From assembly GCA_021604005.1 (NCBI GenBank), contig BQIV01000004.1, positions 62,001 through 126,000 on the forward strand: 64,000 nucleotides of DNA, read 5' to 3'. The DNA comes from Nitrospirales bacterium. Its GTDB lineage: Bacteria; Nitrospirota; Nitrospiria; Nitrospirales; UBA8639. Under the pieces are notes generated by a model, which saw nothing but the letters and a program-made list of their open reading frames with translations, searched no databases and was not told where the DNA came from. Position numbers and translations under genes: made by a program. Numbering within the stretch: position 1 is the first letter of the stretch; the number at the start of each line of letters is the position of its first letter. Of this stretch, positions 1 to 8,281 are shown in pieces.

Positions 1-87
1 AAAAACCCGTTTGGTTCGATTGTTTGCATGACTGACGTTGTTTCCAACTTGCCGAAGCTTTCCGCATATTTCACAGGCATAGGCCAT
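1..87 (-). CDS. rpmB: 50S ribosomal protein L28, N-terminal part only
   Basis: The reverse strand starts ATG at 87 and reads [10 protein letters not shown] then a basic stretch with [12 protein letters not shown], the typical L28 N-terminus including its first CxxC pair. The gene runs off the left edge after 29 codons. A GGAG Shine-Dalgarno lies just upstream of the start. It is a structural protein of the large ribosomal subunit, divergent from recG, so the 125 bp between them should carry both promoters. The assignment rests on a short segment, but the motif is distinctive. Confidence 0.85.
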   Translation of the reverse strand, partial: MAYACEICGKLRQVGNNVSHANNRTKRVF

Positions 88-212
88 TGCATACTCTCCT
101 ACTTGTCGTAATAGTTGTGGGGAACAAACGTCCTTGATACCATACGTTGTTGGTCGAAGACAAGTCTCGAAGGTGTGAATACTCGTTTGATTCTCCTAAG
201 TATTATCAAAGA

Positions 213-2867
213 ATGATCATGGTGAGGCAAGGGGCAGCGGCAAGATTATACGACCTGTACATGACTTGGCAGTCGTTGCTAGGGCAACTCAGTGATACGC
301 TTCCTTCGAATGCTCCTCCCGCTCCTGAACTGGTCCAGCCTTTTCCAGGAGATCAACAGGTTGGGGCAGTGCTCTCTCGGCAGATTTTTGAGCTATTGGG
401 TCGTGGGATCTTTCCGTCACACCTTGAAGCCGATCTGGTGAGTTTGAGGCAATTATTTGTTGATTTCGATACGCTCCACTCTCAACAAGAGCGTCATACT
501 CGTCTCTCTCAGGCTCAGAGCATGTTGAGTGGGTTACAGGTTTCTACCTGCCCTGTTGCCGCAGTGCAAAATAGTCAGCCTCGCCTGGCTCCAGTCGCCT
601 TGAAAGCCAATTCCTCGCATACACATATGGTCAATCATGTGAATGAGACTCCGGGTGGAGAATTATGGAATCTTCCCATTCGATTTGGAAAAGGTGTTGG
701 TCCCAGCCGGGCACGATTGTTGGAAAAGCTGGGCATTGTCACGGTTGAAGATGCCTTCTGGTTTCTCCCGTGGAGATATGAGGATTGGTCCACGATTATA
801 CCCATTCACCAACTTCACCCTGCGATGAACGTGACGGTGTCCGGAAGTGTGACGTCTTGCCGGGTTCGACGTACGTCACGAAAGGGGGTGGTGATTGTCA
901 CTATCACCATTGATGATGGAACCGGAGTCCTTGAGGCGGCGTTTTTCAATCAACCGTTTTTAGAGCAAGTTTTTGCTCCCGGGACGTCCCTGCTCTTACA
1001 TGGAGAGGTTGCCGTGGGGAATACGAACCGCGTATCCCTTCTCATGCGTGCACCTCAACATGAAGTGATTCGGCATGATAACGCGTCGGGTCATGGGGTG
1101 GGTCGCGTGGTTCCGGTGTACCATGAAACAAAAGGGATGACATCCCGGCAGTTTCGGCGAATTCTGATTGGGCTCCATGAGCGCTATGGCGATGCCATCG
1201 ACGAGATTCTCCCGCCTCATCTTTTGAAAAAACTACAACTGCCTACGTTACAGTCATCGGTAACCGCCCTGCATTTTCCAGAATGTACTGAGAATGTGGA
1301 AGAGCTGACTCATGGCATTACATGCGCTCACCGGCGGTTGGCGTTCGAAGAGCTGCTCTTGCTTCAACTGGCGCTAGCTGTCCGTCGGAGCATGATCAAA
1401 ACGGAATCGCGAGGGATTGAGTTTGCGGTGCAGAATCGGTTGGAGAAGGCATTTCGAGCGCTTCTGCCTTTTACATTAACCACGGCACAGGAACGAGTGA
1501 TTCAAGAAATTCAGTCGGATATGCAGGGTCCCATGTCTATGAATCGCCTGCTTCAGGGGGATGTCGGGTCAGGCAAGACGATGGTCGCGCTTCATGCGAT
1601 TGTGACAGCCTGCGGATCGGGCTATCAGGCGGCGTTGATGGCACCGACCGAAGTGTTAAGCGAGCAACATTTTTTAAACATTGAGCCGTATTGCAGTCAA
1701 TTAGGCATCACAGTGGTGCGTGTCAAAGGTAGCCAATCCGTTCAAGATCGTACGCGAGTGCTTCGGCAGCTTGCTTCAGGTCACGCTCAGGTGGCAGTGG
1801 GGACTCATGCGTTGCTGCAGCCAGCGGTCGAATTCAAGAACCTTGGGTTGGTCATTGTCGATGAACAACACAAGTTTGGAGTGGTGCAACGTGCCCAACT
1901 TCGTAAAAAGGGAACCCGTCCTCCCGATGTCTTGGTCATGACGGCAACGCCGATTCCTCGGACGCTGGCAATGACAGTGTACGGCGACTTGGATGTGTCC
2001 GTTATTGACAGGCTTCCACCGGGGAGAAAGCCGGTGCGGACGCTTGTGTTTGATGCTCAGGAGCGGGAGCGAGCCTATGCGTTCGTGCAACAAGAAGTGC
2101 ATGCCGGGCGGCAAGCGTATATTGTCTATCCCCTTGTGGAACCCTCTGAAAAAATAGATCTGCAGGCAGCGGTTGACGCTGCGGAGCGATTGCAACAAGA
2201 AGAGTTTCGAGAGTTGAAGGTTGGCTTACTCCATGGACGAATGAAGTCAAAAGAGAAGCAGGCGACGATGACCGCATTTACGGAAGGTTACATCCATGTG
2301 CTTGTGACGACGACGGTGATTGAGGTTGGCGTTGATGTGTCAAATGCGAGCATTATCTTGATTGAGCATGCTGAACGATTTGGCTTAGCACAACTTCATC
2401 AATTGCGCGGTCGTGTTGGACGTGGAGCGCAACAGGCGCTATGTGTATTAGTACGTTCGGCGATCAAGCCTGTTGTTCAAGATAGCCCTGTCTCCGGAGA
2501 TTTGGAATTACCATTTCCACAAATGCCTGCGTCACCAAATAGCCTGGATAGTTTCAATGAAAGTCCTACTCAAGTGGAGAGCCATCGTCTTCACGTGTTT
2601 GCTCGCTGTGCAGATGGGTTTGCGTTAGCCGAGGAGGATCTGAAGCTTCGTGGGCCAGGGAATGTGTTAGGAGTTCAACAATGGGGTTCGGTCGATTTTC
2701 GGGTGGCCCAGCCTTTTCGAGATCAGCAATTACTCGTTCAAGCCAAACAGATTGCAGCGGAATGCCTTGCCCAAGATCCTCAACTCACATCATCGAAAAA
2801 TCAGAGGTTGAAGGCAGCCATGTTGCGAAAGTGGGGGGAGGCCTTTGAATTAGGTTCTATCGGATAG
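213..2867 (+). CDS. recG: ATP-dependent DNA helicase RecG
   Basis: RecG remodels stalled replication forks and branched recombination intermediates. After a lineage-type N-terminal extension of roughly 150 residues come the wedge/OB domain (FGKGVGPSRARLLEKLG, then FLPWRYED), Walker A GDVGSGKT, the DEQH box (VDEQHKFGV), ATPIPRTLA, and the helicase C-terminal part ending in LRGPGNVLG. About 40 residues rich in Pro and Ser are inserted between the arginine-finger region (GRVGRG) and the C-terminal RCADGFALAEEDL segment. The product is 884 residues from ATG 213, against about 690 for Escherichia coli RecG. An in-frame TTG at 147 and an ATG at 219 are alternatives. No strong Shine-Dalgarno decides between them, so the start is uncertain. 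Confidence 0.93.
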   Translation: MIMVRQGAAARLYDLYMTWQSLLGQLSDTLPSNAPPAPELVQPFPGDQQVGAVLSRQIFELLGRGIFPSHLEADLVSLRQLFVDFDTLHSQQERHTRLSQAQSMLSGLQVSTCPVAAVQNSQPRLAPVALKANSSHTHMVNHVNETPGGELWNLPIRFGKGVGPSRARLLEKLGIVTVEDAFWFLPWRYEDWSTIIPIHQLHPAMNVTVSGSVTSCRVRRTSRKGVVIVTITIDDGTGVLEAAFFNQPFLEQVFAPGTSLLLHGEVAVGNTNRVSLLMRAPQHEVIRHDNASGHGVGRVVPVYHETKGMTSRQFRRILIGLHERYGDAIDEILPPHLLKKLQLPTLQSSVTALHFPECTENVEELTHGITCAHRRLAFEELLLLQLALAVRRSMIKTESRGIEFAVQNRLEKAFRALLPFTLTTAQERVIQEIQSDMQGPMSMNRLLQGDVGSGKTMVALHAIVTACGSGYQAALMAPTEVLSEQHFLNIEPYCSQLGITVVRVKGSQSVQDRTRVLRQLASGHAQVAVGTHALLQPAVEFKNLGLVIVDEQHKFGVVQRAQLRKKGTRPPDVLVMTATPIPRTLAMTVYGDLDVSVIDRLPPGRKPVRTLVFDAQERERAYAFVQQEVHAGRQAYIVYPLVEPSEKIDLQAAVDAAERLQQEEFRELKVGLLHGRMKSKEKQATMTAFTEGYIHVLVTTTVIEVGVDVSNASIILIEHAERFGLAQLHQLRGRVGRGAQQALCVLVRSAIKPVVQDSPVSGDLELPFPQMPASPNSLDSFNESPTQVESHRLHVFARCADGFALAEEDLKLRGPGNVLGVQQWGSVDFRVAQPFRDQQLLVQAKQIAAECLAQDPQLTSSKNQRLKAAMLRKWGEAFELGSIG

Positions 2868-2892
2868 GATAATGTATGGATAATTCAGTAAA

Positions 2893-3077
2893 TATAGCCG
2901 ATTCAATGAATTTCCATACCCTCGACGCATTGATACCGCGTAGAAAGTCCTCACTTGGATACCTGTCTTAGAGATATGAGTGACCAGCCCGATCATAACG
3001 ATGATTGCCCGTCAGCCTCAGCCATGTCACTCAACCATCGTGTCCAAGCAACTTGCTGTATATTTGAATTCGCTATA
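2893..3077. repeat. MITE-like element A with TATAGC/GCTATA ends
   Basis: This fills most of the 297-bp gap between recG and tRNA-Leu. It begins TATAGCCGATTCAATGAA and ends TATTTGAATTCGCTATA, so the termini are imperfect inverted repeats. The left end resembles 5606-5632 (about 21 of 27 bases). The right end resembles the TATTTGGATTCGCTATA end of the 59055-59235 element. No open reading frame of note lies inside. Membership in one family is inferred from end similarity and similar length (185 bp), not from an alignment of the core. Confidence 0.5.
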
Positions 3078-3164
3078 TTATTCGCAAAATTTTGAAATTT
3101 CAGTGTTTTTTGCTGTTCTTGGGTTTGACCTCATTCATAGTTCATGCTAAAAATCGCATTCTTG

Positions 3165-3251
3165 GCCCGGATGGCGGAACTGGCAGACGCGCCGGACTCA
3201 AAATCCGGTTCTCGCAAGAGAGTGGGAGTTCGACCCTCCCTCCGGGCACCA
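3165..3251 (+). tRNA. tRNA-Leu (anticodon CAA)
   Basis: Acceptor strands GCCCGGA (3165-3171) and TCCGGGC (3241-3247) pair perfectly, followed by discriminator A and an encoded CCA. The anticodon stem encloses loop CTCAAAA, giving anticodon CAA, which reads UUG. A long variable arm and the T loop GTTCGACCC are present, as expected for a class II tRNA-Leu. Length is 87 nt including CCA. Confidence 0.97.
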
Positions 3252-3340
3252 GTAGCAGGTATTCCACACTGTTCATTGCTATTTTAACCCTCATGACAAT
3301 TTTCTGGAACCGAAATATCCGTGATCACAGATGATTGTAC

Positions 3341-3369
3341 TTGACAGGGCCTTGACAGTTGACTATAGT
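3341..3369 (+). promoter_or_regulatory. sigma-70-type promoter for the CWQC secreted protein gene
   Basis: A perfect -35 box TTGACA (3341-3346) is separated by 17 bp from TATAGT (3364-3369). A second TTGACA sits at 3352-3357. Together they lie 120 to 150 bp upstream of ATG 3489. This is the clearest vegetative promoter in the window and predicts an mRNA leader of about 110 nt. Confidence 0.7.
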
Positions 3370-3488
3370 TTGACCCCTTAAAACTGGAAAGACAAAGTAA
3401 GCGTAAAAAAGTACAGTAAGTTGGTACGTTGGTTTCAATCTATTATTATTTGACCGATTATTCACTTACACTTCCAAGGAGGAGCCAC

Positions 3489-4244
3489 ATGCGGAAGTTA
3501 GGTTACTTTGGAGCAGCAATTATTCTTGCAAGCTCGGTGAGCGTGGCAGTGGCGCAAGAGCGTGCGCCTCAACATTCTGGTTTCGGTTCAGGAGTTGGAG
3601 AGTCACAAGGGTCTGGAACACGGTCTCGTGTCATGAATGAAGACGACATGTTACGATACCTTTCTGCCCCAGAGACCATTCATGGGGAAGTTCTTGGCGT
3701 GAATTATGCCGCAGGTGCCCTCTATCTGGAGATGGGTGGAAGTTCCAGGGATCATCGTGAAATGGGGCGTGGTGGTAAAAACATCCAGACGCTCTACTTT
3801 GACGACAAAACCAACATCGAAAGCATTAAGATGGTTGGTCGTGGAGATCTTATCGCCGTTTCTGCAGTTCAAGAGACCGATTCTGCGCACCAGTTCAGCA
3901 CAGGTCGGAAGCTCGTTCGAGAAGTGTATGTTGTAGAAGGTAGTCAGTTGCTTGCTGGTGAAGACAATCCAAACTTCGGTGGTGGATTCGGTCAGCGTCC
4001 AGATCCTCTTAATGCGACAGCTCTTCCTGCCACAGGTGGCAGCTATACTGGCGTTCCAGAGGGTGGGATTCAAATGGGTGCAATCAACACTGGCATTTCA
4101 ACGCCTGTTGGAAAAATGACTGGTGCAGCGCCTTGCTGGCAATGTGCTCCTCAGCCGGACACAGTGAACGAAAAGACTACGAAGAACATAGCAAGTGACT
4201 ATGGATCAGATGGGAAGAACTACAATAAAGGTACTGTTCAGTAA
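3489..4244 (+). CDS. Secreted protein of unknown function with C-terminal CWQC motif
   Basis: I do not recognise this 251-residue protein. The start at ATG 3489 is set by AGGAGG just upstream. An in-frame start at 3429 would put extra residues before a clean signal peptide. The signal peptide (MRKLGYFG, hydrophobic core, AVA-Q cleavage near residue 22) predicts export. The mature part is Gly/Ser-rich at first, then has a compact beta-like region (about 60-150) containing ETIHGEVLGV and TLYFDDKTN, and ends in a low-complexity Gly/Pro tail. The only two cysteines are C216 and C219 (PCWQCAP), which could form a disulfide or bind metal. It stands alone between its own promoter and a strong terminator. 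Confidence 0.75.
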   Translation: MRKLGYFGAAIILASSVSVAVAQERAPQHSGFGSGVGESQGSGTRSRVMNEDDMLRYLSAPETIHGEVLGVNYAAGALYLEMGGSSRDHREMGRGGKNIQTLYFDDKTNIESIKMVGRGDLIAVSAVQETDSAHQFSTGRKLVREVYVVEGSQLLAGEDNPNFGGGFGQRPDPLNATALPATGGSYTGVPEGGIQMGAINTGISTPVGKMTGAAPCWQCAPQPDTVNEKTTKNIASDYGSDGKNYNKGTVQ

Positions 4245-4274
4245 CTAACGAAGACAGCCTTTACCCATTTATTG

Positions 4275-4315
4275 AAAAAAGCGTGGTGACCTTCAAGGCC
4301 ATCACGCTTTTTTTT
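4275..4315 (+). terminator. Rho-independent terminator after the CWQC protein gene
   Basis: GCGTGGTG and CATCACGC form a GC-rich stem around a CTTCAAGG loop region. It is preceded by an A run and followed by eight T residues, beginning 30 bp after the stop codon at 4244. The flanking A and T runs could make it work in both directions. Confidence 0.9.
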
Positions 4316-4363
4316 GATTAAATACTTATGTGCTGTTGTCTATTTTACTAAAATACATTGGTA

Positions 4364-4513
4364 TATAGCCGAGTCAGTTATACCGGATTGGTGTCATTTC
4401 TCATGGCGAAATTCTCGTAATCCCTGCGTCGTCAAATCACTCAATCGTATACAGCCATGCCAAGCGGGTATAACTTTCCGCCCTTTGAAGTGAGTCATGA
4501 CACCGTGGCTATA
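4364..4513. repeat. Possible MITE-like element C with TATAGC/GCTATA ends
   Basis: Most of the 321-bp gap between the terminator and the TusA-like gene is bounded by TATAGCCGAGTCAGTTATAC on the left and GCTATA on the right. The left end matches the TATAGCCGTTTCAGTTATG end of the 59055-59235 element at most positions. The right end agrees only over the outer seven bases. I see no gene in it. Weaker than the 39216/59055 pair. Confidence 0.35.
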
Positions 4514-4565
4514 GCCTATGAGTGTTTCGGTGTATTATTCTTTTTGAGTAAAGGGGGAGACGGTT

Positions 4566-4808
4566 GTGAAGCAGAATGAAGCTGAAGAAGAGCTCGATTT
4601 ACGTGGAGTAATTTGTCCGTATAATTTTGTGAAAACAAAGTTAAAACTTGAAGACATGAATCCAGGAACTGTATTGGCTGTTTTATTGGATGACGGAGAC
4701 CCTATTCGGAATGTGCCTCAAAGTGTACAAAATGAAGGTCATACGGTGCTACATCAAGAGTCCGTCGAGCAGGCCTTTCGCGTGTATATTCAAAAAAAAT
4801 CTGGCTAA
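4566..4808 (+). CDS. TusA-family sulfur carrier-like protein
   Basis: An 80-residue protein starting at GTG 4566, with GGGGGAG at the right distance upstream. It shows the SirA/TusA fold signature LDLRGVICPYNFVKTKLKLE, with the conserved sulfur-carrying Cys at position 17. The usual CPxP is CPYN here. TusA proteins pass persulfide sulfur to tRNA thiolation, molybdenum cofactor synthesis or sulfur oxidation enzymes. No partner (tusBCDE, rhodanese, dsrE) lies nearby, so the pathway cannot be told. The gene is convergent with rsmI, with only 11 bp between the stops. Confidence 0.85.
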   Translation: MKQNEAEEELDLRGVICPYNFVKTKLKLEDMNPGTVLAVLLDDGDPIRNVPQSVQNEGHTVLHQESVEQAFRVYIQKKSG

Positions 4809-4819
4809 TATCGATATGG

Positions 4820-5518
4820 TTATTCCAGCCGTTTGAGCTTTTTTGTATGAAGTCCTTCGATTAAGAGGGTTATCTCACCTTTGACCCGTTGTGCAAGGCG
4901 AGTGTGTAATAAGTCTTCTGCGGATCCTCTCAAAAATTCCTCATTGAGTTTTGTGAGTTCTCGTGCGATCACGATTTGTCTTGACCCGAAGACCTGTTGA
5001 ATTGACTCGAGTGTTATTCTGATTCGATACGGTGTTTCGAATAAGATAATTGTCCGGGTTTCTTCAACGAGTTTGGTGAGTATTTGTGTCCGAGCCCCTG
5101 ATTTTTTAGGAAGAAACCCCTGAAACACGAACGTATCTGGTGGGAGGCCTGAGGCGGTGAGTGCCGCGAGAATCGCGGAGGCTCCAGGTATTGGGACGAC
5201 TGAAATTTGTTGTGCGATGGCTGCCCGTGTCAGATAATATCCTGGGTCTGAAATTAGCGGAGTTCCAGCATCAGAGACGATAGCTACGTCCGTTCCTTCT
5301 TCTAGGCGTTGAAGGAGGACTGGCGTTTTTTCCTCTTTATTAAAGTCGTGGTAACTGGTGAGAGTTGTTTGAATATCGTAATACGTGCATATTTTTTGAG
5401 TTCGTCGCGTGTCTTCGGCCGCAATGATTGACACGTCTTTTAACGTTCGAATGGCCCGTAATGTCATATCTTCGAGGTTTCCGATTGGCGTACTGACGAT
5501 GAAAAGTGTTCCAGTCAT
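4820..5518 (-). CDS. rsmI: 16S rRNA (cytidine-1402 2'-O)-methyltransferase
   Basis: RsmI uses SAM to methylate the ribose of C1402 in the ribosomal P site. The 232-residue product begins LFIVSTPIGNLEDMTLRAI, then AAEDTRRT, VSDAGTPLISDPGY and PGASAILAAL, the order of motifs in the tetrapyrrole-methylase fold as used by RsmI. It is somewhat shorter than the roughly 280-residue E. coli protein, lacking most of the C-terminal helical tail. It ends a few bases from the convergent TusA-like gene. Confidence 0.93.
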   Translation of the reverse strand: MTGTLFIVSTPIGNLEDMTLRAIRTLKDVSIIAAEDTRRTQKICTYYDIQTTLTSYHDFNKEEKTPVLLQRLEEGTDVAIVSDAGTPLISDPGYYLTRAAIAQQISVVPIPGASAILAALTASGLPPDTFVFQGFLPKKSGARTQILTKLVEETRTIILFETPYRIRITLESIQQVFGSRQIVIARELTKLNEEFLRGSAEDLLHTRLAQRVKGEITLLIEGLHTKKLKRLE

Positions 5519-5935
5519 GGGGTCTCTATTTGTGTATGCCTATGTGATGAGATGAGAGATATTCTAATACGTAGCTATATGGGGCCATAATTTGTGTACC
5601 TATCATACGAGCTGATTTAATGAATGTCCGTACCTTTGTGTATGTGTACTCGCTATAGTTGGATACCATAGCCGAAGTGGAAAAAGACATCTCTTGCCGA
5701 GTATTTTGCCTCGAGGCGTGAGGGTGCGTCGTGTCTTACTCATGTATTGACAGAATCGGAAAAACTCAGAGCCATTCCCGTCTGGCTTCCAGGTTCAGCT
5801 CGTCGCGTACTCTATGAAATGGTCCAATGCGGACACGACGTGACGACGTTATTCTGGTGGTGACGTATGATCGTGGCTCCCTCAATATTATCTTGTAGAG
5901 GCCGACATGCAGCTGCTATCTACCTCGTATGTTCC
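5519..5935. other. Gene-poor gap upstream of the heme operon
   Basis: No convincing gene. Around 5603-5657 is a short copy of the repeat family: ATTTAATGAATGTCCGTACC resembles element A, and it ends in GCTATA at 5652-5657. After it, an open frame 5672-5863 (64 codons, no good start, no Shine-Dalgarno) reads like protein, for example VWLPGSARRVLYEM. It may be the tail of a decayed gene, but I cannot name a parent. Confidence 0.35.
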
Positions 5936-5964
5936 TTGACCTCGATTATGCCCAAGTCTATACT
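5936..5964 (+). promoter_or_regulatory. Sigma-70-type promoter of the heme operon
   Basis: TTGACC (5936-5941), a 17-bp spacer and TATACT (5959-5964) lie about 50 bp upstream of the ccsA start at 6018. No other promoter-like sequence is evident before the run of overlapping heme genes, so this probably drives ccsA-hemA-hemC-cobA/hemD. Confidence 0.65.
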
Positions 5965-6017
5965 CAAAAGTTGGATTGGAAGGGCTTGTGGTATTTTTCC
6001 TTTAAAACGAAGGCATT

Positions 6018-6827
6018 ATGGCTGAGACTCTCACGGGAGTCACAATGGTCCTCTATTTTTCGGGGACAATTGTCTTTCTCACGTATCTCTTACGACGCTC
6101 TGAATTTTTGTCAAAATGGGCTTCGGCGTTTGCCTGGCTTGGGTTTGTCTCGCATACGATTGCGTTATTGGCCAATTCCGTGAGCTTGGGACAAATTCCG
6201 GTCATGACCTTTCAACAGGCCATGTCCTTTTTTGCTTGGACTCTTGTCTTGGTTTTTTTAAGTGTCGCACTGAAGCGAGGATTACATGTGCTGGGTGCGT
6301 TTATCTTGCCCTTGGCATTTCTTTCCTTAATATCGGCAAGCATCGCACCGGCCGGCACCCAAGGATTTCAGCCAGTGTTTGAAACGGTATGGGTGCACGT
6401 CACGTTGAGTATGTTGGGGACGGTTGGGTTTGCCGTGGCGTTTGTGGCAGGCATTATGTATCTCATGCAAGATCGCATGCTGAAATCGAAGCAGTTTAAT
6501 ACGCTGTACGTAAAACTCCCGCCATTAGATTTCTTGGATTCGTTAAATCAACGTTCAATTCTGTTAGGGTTTCCTTTTTTGACTCTTGGAATTTTAACCG
6601 GCTCACTGTCCGCCCATGTCACGCTTGGATCATATATGAGTTGGAATCCTGAACAAGTCTGGGCCTTAGTAACGTGGATTTTTTATTTTGCGGTCCTCCT
6701 GGGTCGAGTCACCGTTGGGTGGCGAGCTAAGAAGGCGGCGTATCTCACGATCGTAGGGTTTGCAGCAGTGATCTTAACCTTCGTGGGGGTGGTCCTGAAA
6801 AATCAGAGTCCATTGGGGACCCTATGA
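6018..6827 (+). CDS. ccsA: Cytochrome c biogenesis protein, CcsA/HemX family
   Basis: A 269-residue integral membrane protein with about eight hydrophobic segments and the CcsA-type motif SWNPEQVWALVTWIFYF near its C-terminus. CcsA (ResC) carries heme across the membrane for attachment to c-type cytochromes. The shorter HemX form is found next to hemA and can modulate glutamyl-tRNA reductase level. This protein has HemX-like length and position. GAAGG precedes ATG 6018, and the stop overlaps the hemA start in an ATGA, showing translational coupling. Whether it moves heme or regulates HemA cannot be decided from sequence. Confidence 0.85.
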   Translation: MAETLTGVTMVLYFSGTIVFLTYLLRRSEFLSKWASAFAWLGFVSHTIALLANSVSLGQIPVMTFQQAMSFFAWTLVLVFLSVALKRGLHVLGAFILPLAFLSLISASIAPAGTQGFQPVFETVWVHVTLSMLGTVGFAVAFVAGIMYLMQDRMLKSKQFNTLYVKLPPLDFLDSLNQRSILLGFPFLTLGILTGSLSAHVTLGSYMSWNPEQVWALVTWIFYFAVLLGRVTVGWRAKKAAYLTIVGFAAVILTFVGVVLKNQSPLGTL

Positions 6828-8239
6828 ATATTATCGTTGTCGGTTTGAGTCATAAAACAGCTCCGGTTGAACTCCGTGAGCGTCTGGCCATACCGGAAAG
6901 CCGTATGGGGGAAGCCTTAGCTCGACTGTTGGCCTACCCCAGCATCAAAGAAGGGATGTTTCTGTCAACGTGCAATCGCGTGGAAGTCTATGCGGTGGTC
7001 AAGGATATGGATGACGGATTTTCCCAGATTCAAGACTTTCTGGTTTCGACGCATTTTTCGTTATCGGCTGATGAACTATTCCCCCATGTCTATCGGTATG
7101 CTGATGAGTCGACCATTAAACACTTGTTTCGCGTAACATCAAGCCTTGACTCAATGGTGATCGGAGAACCGCAAATTTTAGGGCAGGTAAAAGATGCGTA
7201 TGAACAGACGCTGGCTCATCGAACGAGTGGCGTGATTCTCAATAAGTTTGTTAAAAAGGCGATTTCGGTCGGAAAGGGTGTGCGAACGCAAACGAAAATT
7301 GCTGAATATGCGGTTTCTGTGAGTTATGCCGGTGTCGAACTGGCAAAGAAAATTTTTTCAAGTTTACAAGACCAAACGGTCTTATTGGTGGGGGCTGGCG
7401 AGATGGGAAAGTTGGCGGCTCGTCATCTCGTCAATTCCGGGGTAAAGCAGATGATGGTGACCACACGAAACACCCATCGCGCCGTGAACCTTGCCGAGCA
7501 ATTTAACGGGACGGTCATTCCATTCGAAGACTTTCGTGCGGCCCTGCCCAAAGCGGATATTGTGTTGTGCGCCACGGGGGCTCCGTACTATGTTATCACT
7601 GCAGAAGACATTCACTGGGCGATTCGTCAACGGATGAATCGTCCGATGTTTCTTATCGATATTTCGGTGCCACGAAATATTGATCCATCGGGTAAGGATA
7701 TCGATAACGCGTTTGTCTTTGATATTGACGATCTCAAAACGCATGTTGGGCAGAATCAAGATGAGCGACGCAAAGAGGCCGATAAAGCCGAAGGACTGGT
7801 AAAAGCCGAAGTTGAAGTCATGCTTTCTTGGTTGCGTGGATTAGAAGCGACGCCAACGATCGTTGCGTTACGAAAACGGGCTGAGGAGATCAAGCGCGCT
7901 GAGGTCGAAAAAGTCCTGAGTCGGTTGGAGCATGTCTCTCCAAAAGAACAACATGCGATCGAGGGGTTGGCCTCAGCAATTGTTAATAAGCTCTTGCATG
8001 GTTCATTGGTGACCCTTAAGTCTGAAGCCCAGTCCAAAAACGGCTTTGTCTTTATCGAGGCTGCCAGACGGTTTTTCGATTTAACGGAAGCCGAAATGCA
8101 CCAGGGACATCCTGGAAGAGATATTGGTCAAAACGCAATGGCTCACAAGCATGAAGAGAATGAGCCATTGTCTTCTTCGAATCAGGGTTCTCAGGCGGAA
8201 TGTGAAGAAAAGGGAAAACCACAAGATTATGAAGTGTAA
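6824..8239 (+). CDS. hemA: Glutamyl-tRNA reductase
   Basis: HemA reduces glutamyl-tRNA(Glu) with NADPH to glutamate-1-semialdehyde, the committed step of C5-pathway heme synthesis. The 471-residue protein starts MNIIVVGLSHKTAPVELRE and has the nucleophilic Cys50 in STCNRVEVY, then GEPQILGQVKDAY, and the Rossmann motif LLVGAGEMGKLAARHL. The C-terminal dimerization helices end in an acidic, low-complexity tail of about 45 residues not needed for catalysis. It overlaps ccsA by four bases. Confidence 0.97.
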   Translation: MNIIVVGLSHKTAPVELRERLAIPESRMGEALARLLAYPSIKEGMFLSTCNRVEVYAVVKDMDDGFSQIQDFLVSTHFSLSADELFPHVYRYADESTIKHLFRVTSSLDSMVIGEPQILGQVKDAYEQTLAHRTSGVILNKFVKKAISVGKGVRTQTKIAEYAVSVSYAGVELAKKIFSSLQDQTVLLVGAGEMGKLAARHLVNSGVKQMMVTTRNTHRAVNLAEQFNGTVIPFEDFRAALPKADIVLCATGAPYYVITAEDIHWAIRQRMNRPMFLIDISVPRNIDPSGKDIDNAFVFDIDDLKTHVGQNQDERRKEADKAEGLVKAEVEVMLSWLRGLEATPTIVALRKRAEEIKRAEVEKVLSRLEHVSPKEQHAIEGLASAIVNKLLHGSLVTLKSEAQSKNGFVFIEAARRFFDLTEAEMHQGHPGRDIGQNAMAHKHEENEPLSSSNQGSQAECEEKGKPQDYEV

Positions 8240-8281
8240 ATACTGTGAAGCGAGAGGTCGTGATGGTCATGAGGAGTGGTC

